From the NCBI GenBank assembly GCA_041394885.1, contig JAWKHI010000065.1, positions 1 through 28,041 of the forward strand: a stretch of 28,041 bases of DNA, written 5' to 3'. Below, in pieces: positions 16,182 to 22,657 of this stretch. The translations under genes and the position numbers were made by a program. Under the pieces are notes generated by a model, which was not told the origin of the DNA, searched no databases, and worked only from the letters and a program-made list of their open reading frames with translations. The first letter of the stretch is position 1. Each line of letters starts with the position of its first letter. Origin of the DNA: DSOI01 sp041394885 (GTDB lineage Bacteria; Acidobacteriota; Terriglobia; Bryobacterales; Bryobacteraceae).

Positions 16182-17540
16182 CTACAAAGAATACGGCTTG
16201 CGATACGTCCGCGTGAGTAGCTTGTCCGCTTCCGGATCGCCCACGAACTTCGGCCCCGCCGCCAGCGTCAACTTGCGGCCGACGCGGTAGCTGATGTTCG
16301 CCAGGTGGCACATCGACGCGCTGATGTGCGCGATCTCGATTTCGTCATGCAGGTCCTGATGTTTCCTGGACCGCACCGCCGCCAGGAAGTTCTGCATGTG
16401 CAGGCCGGTGGTGTCGCCGCCTGCCCCGCGCTCCACATGGTCTTCCGCGATCAACTCGTTGCTCTCTCCCTTGAAGGCCTGGAATCCCTGGTCGGTCATG
16501 GCCGCCCAACCTTCCGTGCCGTAGAACAGATTCCCGATCATGACGTTGAGCGGTGCGCTGGTCTTGGGAGCCGTGGCCGCCGGAGACGGACCGCCCGGCG
16601 TGCCCGGCCGGCGCCGTGCCGGTGGCACTCCGCCTTCGGCTCCGGTAAGCAATCCCCTCACCTCGAACACCAGTTCCCGTCCGCCGAAATCGAAACCCGC
16701 CGTCAATGTATTCGGGGTCTCTTGATCGTCGTCGTACGCGAACTTGCCGCCGTGAGCGTAGACTGTCTTCGGCCATTGCGGGTCAGACATGCCCCACCGC
16801 GCGACGCCCATCTGATGGACGCCCTGATTGCCCAGATCGCCGTTGCCGGTGTCCCAGAACCAGTGCCAGTTGTAGCGGAAGCGTAGTTCGTTGTACGGCC
16901 GCATCGGCGCCGGACCGAGGAACATATCCCAATTCAAGCCCGGCGGCACCGGTTCGTCGGCCTTGTGCCCGATCGAGACCCGCCGCTTGTAGCACAACCC
17001 ACGGGACTGATAGATCTTGCCGATGAGCCCGCCCTGCAGCGCCTCCATGGCCTTCATCTTGAACGGAGTGCTCCGGTGCTGCGACCCGATTTGCAGCATG
17101 CGCCCGGTCTCCCTGGCCACCCTCAGCATCTGCTGGCCTTCCCAGACGCTATAGGCGGCGGGCTTCTCACCGTAGACGTCTTTGCCGGCTTTCATCGCCC
17201 AGATCGCCGCCAAGGCATGCCAGTGATTGGGCGTGGCGATCGAGACCGCCTCCACGGCTGGATCCGCGAAGACATCGCGCATGTCCTCGTACTCTTTGGC
17301 CTTCTCGCTGGTGGTTTTCAGCAGGGACGCCTGGGCGCGTTCGCGGGCGGCCTGATTCACGTCGCACAGCCCGGCGACACGTGCCTCGGCGAGGCGCGAG
17401 TAGACTCGTAAATGGTCACTGCCACGCCCGCCGAGCCCGACGATGGCGAGGCTCACACGGTCATTGGCGCCCCATACCCGCGTGGCCGACAGCGCCGCGG
17501 CGGCGCCCATGAAGAATCGTCGTGTTGTGTTGTCTGACAT
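16182..17540 (-). CDS. Gfo/Idh/MocA family oxidoreductase with Tat-type signal (second copy)
   Basis: A 452-residue member of the same broad family as the protein at 12723 but clearly distinct in sequence. Its Tat-like leader is TTRRFFMGAAAALSA (Arg7-Arg8). The NAD-binding loop is GLGGRG (35-40), and the EKP motif is Glu125-Lys126-Pro127. An unusual proline- and alanine-rich insertion (GVPPARRRPGTPGGPSPA and onward) lies between FEVRGLLTG and LNVMIGNLFYG in the C-terminal domain. The frame extends to 17570, but the ATG at 17540 is preferred because it begins the Tat leader and a GAGGT ribosome site sits about 6 nt upstream. The substrate is unknown. Confidence 0.86.
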   Translation of the reverse strand: MSDNTTRRFFMGAAAALSATRVWGANDRVSLAIVGLGGRGSDHLRVYSRLAEARVAGLCDVNQAARERAQASLLKTTSEKAKEYEDMRDVFADPAVEAVSIATPNHWHALAAIWAMKAGKDVYGEKPAAYSVWEGQQMLRVARETGRMLQIGSQHRSTPFKMKAMEALQGGLIGKIYQSRGLCYKRRVSIGHKADEPVPPGLNWDMFLGPAPMRPYNELRFRYNWHWFWDTGNGDLGNQGVHQMGVARWGMSDPQWPKTVYAHGGKFAYDDDQETPNTLTAGFDFGGRELVFEVRGLLTGAEGGVPPARRRPGTPGGPSPAATAPKTSAPLNVMIGNLFYGTEGWAAMTDQGFQAFKGESNELIAEDHVERGAGGDTTGLHMQNFLAAVRSRKHQDLHDEIEIAHISASMCHLANISYRVGRKLTLAAGPKFVGDPEADKLLTRTYRKPYSL

Positions 17541-17574
17541 GCTCGTACCTCGAAACGTCGAGCATATCACGCGC

Positions 17575-19533
17575 TCAGTGTTTCGCGCCGGTTAGGGTGT
17601 CCCACTCCGCCGCGGCGCGATCGCGTATTTCCGCCACGTCCGCTTCGAGCAGGTAGCGCCCGGCGGCGAGCTTGCGCGCCGCCCCGGTGACACGGTCCAG
17701 ATACTCAGCCCGGCTGGCGTATCGCTCTTCGATCGAAGCCCGTGGATCTCCGGTGTGCTCGCGCTCGGCTCGCGTGGCCGGGAACGGCAGATACGACCCT
17801 GTCAGCCCCGCGATTTCGCGTCCCGATTCGGGCGCATCGCGCCGGATGTTCCAACCCGCGTATGTACCCAGGGGAACCGCGTGAACCGGATTGCGGATAC
17901 CGGCCACTTCGTTTCCATCGACGTCCACCTGCGGCACTTTGATCGGGAACGGCGCGCCAACCACCTTGGCCGGTTCGAAGGAGATGATTCCGTCCATCCA
18001 GTAGTGCGGACCGAAGTCCAGCCGCTGCGCGTGCCACACGCGGTTGGGCGAAACGAAGCCGGGTAGCTTCGGGAACCGGACGTTTTCCGGCTCCGCGAGT
18101 TGATCCGGGGTGTTGGCCGGATACTGGGACGGCGGCGGTTCGGTTCCATTCGTAACCCATTCATTCATCGCGGTGAGCAGCGCCCGCAGAATCGGCCGAT
18201 AGTTGTTCGGGTTGCTCGCGTAGAGCAGGTCATTCGGCTTGGACGGCGGCCAGGAACCGGCGCCGTGCTGAGTGCCGGTCAGATAGTAGATCCGGGTGGT
18301 GGGCGCCAGCGGGGCGTCCGACGCTCCGTCGAGCGAGGTGTGTGTGAGCGAAGCCGAGAGCCGCCAATACTCGTTCGAAGTGTTGGTGAAGAAGATCTTG
18401 GGTACGGTCGCGGTGCCGGTGGCGATCCTTAGCAAACCGTCGGTGCGGCCGGTCACGGCGTCGGTGTCGGTGAGATCGCGAAATGGGAAGATATCGGTGG
18501 TGTACCACGGGCCCAGCCGCGATGGCTGGGCGAACCGGTGGTGGAAGCTGCCGCGGCCACCGCCGGCGATATGCGGCATGAGGCCATCGAAAACCCTTCG
18601 GCCGTTTTCGTCGGCGTTGAAGCCCTGGTAGAGGAACTCGCGCAGGAATCGGCCGCTCTGCGACGATCCCCATCCGATTGACCGTTTGATGTGCCTGGAC
18701 TGTTCGCCGAGCACCGCAGTCGGCAATCCTCCGCCGTATTTCAGAAACGAGATGAAATCCCGCACCGCGGCGAAGCCCACTCCCGCCACGGCCGGATCCT
18801 TCGCCGTGTAGATCACCTCATAGCGTTTTCCCGGTTGGAATCCACCGTCGAGCGCCACCGTATCGCCGGCCGTGAAACGCCACTGTTTTCGTGGGATCTC
18901 GGTACGAGGCGAGTCCGCGAACTGGCGGACCAGGAGTTTCGCGGCCGGTTCATTCCGGTCCGCGGCGGCATAGGGTACATGGCCGCGATCGGCTACCTGG
19001 ATCGTTCCGGTACGGTCCGTGATCACCGCTTCCGAGCGGACCATCCCTGTTACACCGAGTGCCGGGGGCGCCTGCAGGGTGAGCAGACCCTTCCGTTCGG
19101 GGACATCGAATTGCCAAGCCACCCAGACGAGCGTGTACCCTTGCTCGAACAGCAGCCCGTCTCCAGGATCGTCTTTGCCTTTGGAATTGGCGAAGGTCGA
19201 GAGCAGGCCCCGACCGCCCCGGTTGGACACCTCGAATAACGCCGTACCGTTGCCTAACGAAGGATCTCGCGGCTTCAGCACATACGCGTCGGCGGTGAAT
19301 TCCACCATGCCGTGCTCATTCACCGGCGCATGCCGCAGGTCCGCGATCAGACGGTTGGCGGGCAGCCTGGGATCCAGCCGAAATCGCGCTCGCATGGCCA
19401 GCCGTTCATAGGCGCCGGCTTTGCCGAACGTCTTTCCGTTTTCGACGTCGGTCCGCTCGACGATCTCGACGGTGTGGATCGCGGCGCTCAACGCGCCCGC
19501 GAGCAGGGGGAGTAACAGTAACGAGAAACGCAC
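17575..19533 (-). CDS. Secreted alpha/beta-hydrolase-domain protein (Abhydrolase_10-like)
   Basis: A 652-residue protein with a signal peptide (1-18, ending LSAA). It resembles the large 'alpha/beta hydrolase domain' family (PF20091 type) common in acidobacteria and actinobacteria. Family-like segments are GTALFEVSNRGGRG (about 96-109), QGYTLVWVAWQFDVP (131-145), and the nucleophile-elbow-like SIGWGSSQSGRFLREFL, with GSSQSG at 289-294. The family is presumed to contain esterases, but few have a known substrate. The start is GTG at 19533. AGGGAG lies very close to it, and TAATAT 7 nt upstream may be a -10, so a leaderless transcript is possible. It sits 34 bp behind the stop of the astacin-like gene and may be co-transcribed with it. 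Confidence 0.78.
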   Translation of the reverse strand: MRFSLLLLPLLAGALSAAIHTVEIVERTDVENGKTFGKAGAYERLAMRARFRLDPRLPANRLIADLRHAPVNEHGMVEFTADAYVLKPRDPSLGNGTALFEVSNRGGRGLLSTFANSKGKDDPGDGLLFEQGYTLVWVAWQFDVPERKGLLTLQAPPALGVTGMVRSEAVITDRTGTIQVADRGHVPYAAADRNEPAAKLLVRQFADSPRTEIPRKQWRFTAGDTVALDGGFQPGKRYEVIYTAKDPAVAGVGFAAVRDFISFLKYGGGLPTAVLGEQSRHIKRSIGWGSSQSGRFLREFLYQGFNADENGRRVFDGLMPHIAGGGRGSFHHRFAQPSRLGPWYTTDIFPFRDLTDTDAVTGRTDGLLRIATGTATVPKIFFTNTSNEYWRLSASLTHTSLDGASDAPLAPTTRIYYLTGTQHGAGSWPPSKPNDLLYASNPNNYRPILRALLTAMNEWVTNGTEPPPSQYPANTPDQLAEPENVRFPKLPGFVSPNRVWHAQRLDFGPHYWMDGIISFEPAKVVGAPFPIKVPQVDVDGNEVAGIRNPVHAVPLGTYAGWNIRRDAPESGREIAGLTGSYLPFPATRAEREHTGDPRASIEERYASRAEYLDRVTGAARKLAAGRYLLEADVAEIRDRAAAEWDTLTGAKH

Positions 19534-19540
19534 GCTCCCT

Positions 19541-19546
19541 ATATTA
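19541..19546 (-). promoter_or_regulatory. -10-like hexamer TAATAT before the hydrolase gene
   Basis: TAATAT ends 7 nt before the GTG start, so initiation from it would give an mRNA with almost no leader. No clear -35 is visible at 16-18 bp upstream, where the sequence belongs to the end of the astacin-like gene. Confidence 0.3.
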
Positions 19547-19567
19547 CTGTCAATCCCCCGCCTTTGC

Positions 19568-20581
19568 TCAGCCTTTCGCCGCGCGGATGGAGTAGGAGCC
19601 GGTGCCGTTGCTGGTGTTGTAGTGCCGCACCTGGACCTTATATTCGCCCGGAGTCAGTTGCGCCGTGATGCGCGGATTCCGGCCTGCCCCGCTATCGTCG
19701 TCCTGCGCGAGCAGGTTCCCGGCCAGATCGTATAGCGACATCACCAGATCCGTGGGCCCGTCGGTTTCGATGACGTACCGGCCCGGAGTGCGCGCCACCA
19801 TTTTGAAGAGGTCTTCCTCGGCGGGTTGGCCGATTTCGGCCTCGACGGCCTCGGCGACGGGAAGATCCACGACGCCTTGCGTGACTGGCGTCTGCGGATA
19901 GACCGTGGTCGAAAACTGCTTGTCCACCGCCGAAAGCACTTCGTTCGGATCGCTATGGAAGCCGTTGGTGGTCCAGGACGCCGGGAAGCTGTACAGCATG
20001 ACCGAATGCGCGTCGAACTGGCTTCCGTTGATCTGGCTGGTCTCGTACTTGGCGTACATGTTGTGGTCAATCACGTCCTGCGGCCAGTTGTTGGGCGGAC
20101 CCGAGAGAGCCGCATTCACCACGGGCTTGTTCCATTGAATGGGATTGCCGATCGGGCTTTGATGCTCGTGGATGAGGCCGATCATATGGCCGAACTCATG
20201 CAGGATCACTCCTTCGTCCTGCCAGCCCAGGTTGAGCGTCGGTTCATTGGACGGGATGGAGAGAGCATCGGTGCCGATGTAGGACCACGCCCCGTCGTCA
20301 TTGAACGCGACGCGAACCTGCGCGCCCACCAGGTCTCCGAATTGGAAGGTGAGGTTGGCAAACTGCGTCCACTGGGGCGCGAACTGCTTCACCATGTTCT
20401 TTTGCGCGGTGCTGCCATTCATGAAACCGATCCGAATCACGGAACCGTTGGGCCAGAGCTTGGCGATCTGAAACGCCGCACGGGTAGGGCCACCCGGCAG
20501 CATCATCATGCGTCCGCTGTGCGGACGCCGAAGTTCGGATGGTAGTATCCGGTCGAAGCAAACTTTGTCGGTACGGGGCAT
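19568..20581 (-). CDS. Astacin-like metzincin protease with C-terminal PPC domain
   Basis: A 337-residue zinc protease. The full metzincin/astacin zinc motif HExxHxxGxxHE is present at 128-139 (HEFGHMIGLIHE), and a Met-turn SVMLY follows with Met195. Residues of about 235-335 resemble a bacterial pre-peptidase C-terminal (PPC) beta-sandwich (DLVMSLYDLAGNLLAQDDDS, then LTPGEYKVQVRHY). Such proteases normally act outside the cell. No signal peptide or propeptide is visible: the N-terminus is MPRTDKVCFDRILPSEL. The ATG at 20581 is supported by GAGGAG 10 nt upstream, so a missed upstream start is unlikely. The gene is divergent from the DUF937-OmpA gene. Confidence 0.86.
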   Translation of the reverse strand: MPRTDKVCFDRILPSELRRPHSGRMMMLPGGPTRAAFQIAKLWPNGSVIRIGFMNGSTAQKNMVKQFAPQWTQFANLTFQFGDLVGAQVRVAFNDDGAWSYIGTDALSIPSNEPTLNLGWQDEGVILHEFGHMIGLIHEHQSPIGNPIQWNKPVVNAALSGPPNNWPQDVIDHNMYAKYETSQINGSQFDAHSVMLYSFPASWTTNGFHSDPNEVLSAVDKQFSTTVYPQTPVTQGVVDLPVAEAVEAEIGQPAEEDLFKMVARTPGRYVIETDGPTDLVMSLYDLAGNLLAQDDDSGAGRNPRITAQLTPGEYKVQVRHYNTSNGTGSYSIRAAKG

Positions 20582-20681
20582 TGTTGCGGTTCTCCTCGAT
20601 ACGGTAGTGACGCCGGGCCGACGGGCGTTTCTGATTCCGCCGGATAACTTTTCAAGTTTGCCGATCCCCTGTCCGGGGAGG

Positions 20682-20710
20682 TTGGCAAACCCTCCTGGGG
20701 CGGCTATACT
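20682..20710 (+). promoter_or_regulatory. Sigma-70 promoter of the DUF937-OmpA gene
   Basis: TTGGCA (20682-20687) and TATACT (20705-20710) are separated by exactly 17 bp. This is the best housekeeping-type promoter in the window. Transcription should begin near 20717, giving a leader of about 32 nt to the ATG at 20749, with AAGGAG inside it. Confidence 0.75.
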
Positions 20711-20713
20711 CGG

Positions 20714-20729
20714 TTGGACTCAAGTCCAA
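20714..20729 (+). promoter_or_regulatory. Palindrome at the predicted transcription start, candidate operator
   Basis: TTGGACT-CA-AGTCCAA is a perfect 7-bp inverted repeat with a 2-nt centre. It begins 4 bp after the -10 hexamer and covers the predicted start site. A dimeric repressor bound here would block initiation. In RNA it could also form a weak stem just before the ribosome site. No regulator is identified nearby. Confidence 0.45.
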
Positions 20730-20748
20730 GGAGAAGACCCAAACCCAA

Positions 20749-21966
20749 ATGCCTACTCTCATTGACTCCCTGATGAACATGGTGGATGCGAATACGCTCG
20801 GCGCGCTCGCCGGCAATCTCGGTGAACCGCAAGGCGCCGTGGAAGCGCGCTCAAAAACCGGCGCCGCCGCCATGATGCAGGCTCCATCGGGCAGCGCGCC
20901 GGCGACACCAGCTTCCTCAGTTCCGTCCTGGGCTTACTCAACAACCCCGCGCTTTCGCCGGATCTTCTCGGCAATATTGGGTCACTGCTCGGCGGCAATG
21001 CCGGCCCCGCCGTTTCCGGCCTCGGCTCCCAGTTTCTCGGGCTGTCTGCTTGGAAGCCAGCAATCCAGATCGCCGACATGATCGGCCGCGCCGCCGGCAT
21101 GAAGGGCTCTTCGGCGTCCAGCCTTCTGAGTATGGCCGCGCCCCTGGTGATGGCCTTCCTCGGCAACAAAGTGAAGAGCGAAGGGCTCGGCGCCGCTGGC
21201 CTGGCACACTGCTTGGCGGCGAGATGGCGAGCTTCAAGGCGCTGCTTCCGGCCGGCATGTCCTCCCTGCTCTCTTCTTCGATGCCCGCCGCCGCCGCTAT
21301 GCCCGCTCCCGAAGCCCCTTCCGCCAGCCGGGGGTGGTTGCTGCCTCTGCTGCTCATCGCCGCCGGGGCGTTCGGATTGCTCTGGTACATGAATCAGGGC
21401 GCTGCTGACGTAAGGCACGCCGCGCACGAAGCCGCCGATACCATGGGCCATGCCGCCGCCAGGCCGGTGATGCCGCCACCGGCGCCATGCATTCCGCCTG
21501 GGCCGCTCTCGGCGAATTCTTCAAGCGCAAACTCCCCAACGGGATCGAGCTCAATATTCCGCAAATGGGCGTCGAAAACAAGCTGGTGGACTTCATCGAG
21601 TCCTCGAGCCCCGTCGACAAGACCACGTGGTTCGATTTCGACCGCCTCCTGTTCGACACGGGCAAGGCTACCCTCCAGCCTGCCTCGCAGGAGCAGCTCA
21701 AGAACGTGTCGGAGATCCTGAAAGCATTCCCGAACGTCAACATCAAGATCGGCGGATACACCGACAACACCGGCAATGCCGCCGCCAACATGGCGCTCTC
21801 CGGCGCACGCGCCAAAGCAGTGGTGGCCGAACTCACCGCGCTGGGCATCGATGCCGGCCGCCTGGAATCGGAAGGCTATGGCGACCAACACCCCGTCGCC
21901 TCCAACGACACCGAAGAAGGGCGGCAGCAGAATCGCCGCGTCTCTATGCGGGTCACGAAGAAGTAA
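20749..21966 (+). pseudogene. DUF937-TM-OmpA protein gene broken by several single-base indels
   Basis: Start and stop lie in the same frame, but the coding path moves through three frames. Frame 1 from 20749 encodes MPTLIDSLMNMVDANTLGAL. Frame 3 takes over near 20875 (RAGDTSFLSSVLGLLNNPAL), frame 2 near 21205 (LLGGEMASFKALLPAGM) and frame 1 again near 21463, on to the stop. A further compensating pair scrambles about ten codons at 21038-21068. The repaired product would have 406 residues: a DUF937/YidB-like N-terminal domain, one membrane helix (RGWLLPLLLIAAGAFGLLWY), and an OmpA peptidoglycan-binding domain (IGGYTDNTGNAAAN, then LGIDAGRLESEGYGD, QNRRVSMRV). It would tether to the cell wall. 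As read, it cannot yield a full protein. It is either recent decay or local consensus error. Confidence 0.8.
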
Positions 21967-21977
21967 ATCGCTACCAA

Positions 21978-22010
21978 CATGACAACAGTCAATGCTATCA
22001 TGTTGTCATG
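21978..22010 (+). promoter_or_regulatory. vapBC operator candidate: perfect 10-bp inverted repeat over the start codon
   Basis: CATGACAACA (21978-21987) and TGTTGTCATG (22001-22010) are exact reverse complements separated by 13 nt. The right arm ends in the ATG of the antitoxin. VapB-type antitoxins with a ribbon-helix-helix domain usually repress their own operon by binding such repeats, so this is the likely autoregulatory site. Confidence 0.6.
21996..22001 (+). promoter_or_regulatory. -10-like hexamer TATCAT of vapBC
   Basis: TATCAT ends 6 nt before the antitoxin ATG, and no Shine-Dalgarno is present between them. Transcription would then start at the ATG itself (leaderless mRNA). The -35 at the matching distance is poor. 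The hexamer sits between the two operator arms, consistent with repression by occlusion. Confidence 0.4.
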
Positions 22011-22256
22011 GAACGTACCCAAGTTCAGTTCACGCCGGAGCAGATTGCCGCGCTACGCAGTTTGTCGGCGAAAACAGGAAAGCCGGTGGCGGAGTTAGTG
22101 CGTCTGGGAGTGGATGCGCTACTCCGCTCTCAGCGCGGTCCTGACCCGAACCGGAAGCGCGAGGCCGCCCTCTCCGCTATCGGGGAATTCGCTTCGGGTT
22201 CGGCGGACGGCAGCATCGAGCATGACCGGCATCTCGCCGCTGCCTTCGGCGCATGA
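22008..22256 (+). CDS. Ribbon-helix-helix antitoxin (VapB-like)
   Basis: An 82-residue protein. Residues 4-40 fit a ribbon-helix-helix DNA-binding fold: a short strand (TQVQFT), then helices EQIAALRSLSAKTG and PVAELVRLGVDALL. The basic and acidic C-terminal tail should wrap the toxin. It lies directly before a PIN-domain toxin gene and overlaps it by 4 bp (ATGA), the standard antitoxin-first arrangement. The ATG at 22008 is chosen because it starts the strand of the fold, and the longer open frame upstream overlaps the OmpA gene. It probably represses its own promoter at the inverted repeat over its start codon. Confidence 0.8.
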   Translation: MERTQVQFTPEQIAALRSLSAKTGKPVAELVRLGVDALLRSQRGPDPNRKREAALSAIGEFASGSADGSIEHDRHLAAAFGA

Positions 22257-22657
22257 CGGTCTTCGTCGATACCTCGGCGATTTACGCCGTGCTTGACCGG
22301 GACGACTCCAATCATCCGGCCGCCGCCCGGATCTGGACTGGTCTCGTCAACGACGACACGCACCTGCTGACCAGCAATTACGTCCTTCTGGAATCCGCGG
22401 CGCTGGTCCAGCACCGGCTTGGAATCCAGGCGCTTCGCGCGCTCGAAGAGAAAATGTTTCCAATGTTCGACGTGGAATGGATCGGCGCCGCGCCGCATCG
22501 CAGGGCGATGGACGCGGTGCTGGCCGCCGCGCGCACCAAGCTTAGCCTCGTCGATTGTGTGAGTTTTCACGTTATGCGTGAATTCGGGATCCGCACGGCG
22601 TTTTGCTTCGACAAGCACTTCCGGGAACAAGGCTTCGAATCGCCCGCGGATTACTGA
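22253..22657 (+). CDS. vapC: PIN-domain ribonuclease toxin (VapC)
   Basis: A 134-residue PIN-domain protein. The four acidic metal-binding positions can be placed at Asp6 (VFVDTSAIYA), Glu47 (NYVLLESAA), Asp101 (LSLVDCVSF) and Asp120 (TAFCFDKHF), so the active site looks intact. VapC toxins cut tRNA or rRNA with Mg2+ when not held by their antitoxin. The start overlaps the antitoxin stop by 4 bp. The stop codon region overlaps by 7 bp the 3' end of the convergent propeller-protein gene. The RNA target cannot be told from sequence. Confidence 0.9.
   Translation: MTVFVDTSAIYAVLDRDDSNHPAAARIWTGLVNDDTHLLTSNYVLLESAALVQHRLGIQALRALEEKMFPMFDVEWIGAAPHRRAMDAVLAAARTKLSLVDCVSFHVMREFGIRTAFCFDKHFREQGFESPADY

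Noticed and set aside
19548..19553. TTGACA on the minus strand as the -35 of the hydrolase gene
   Set aside because: A -10 at 17 bp would fall several codons inside the gene, and the sequence there does not resemble TATAAT. The nearby TAATAT is the better candidate.
20749..21966. Programmed ribosomal frameshifting in the DUF937-OmpA gene
   Set aside because: Four or five separate shifts would be needed, without slippery heptamers or stimulatory structures at the breaks. Decay or sequence error is far simpler.
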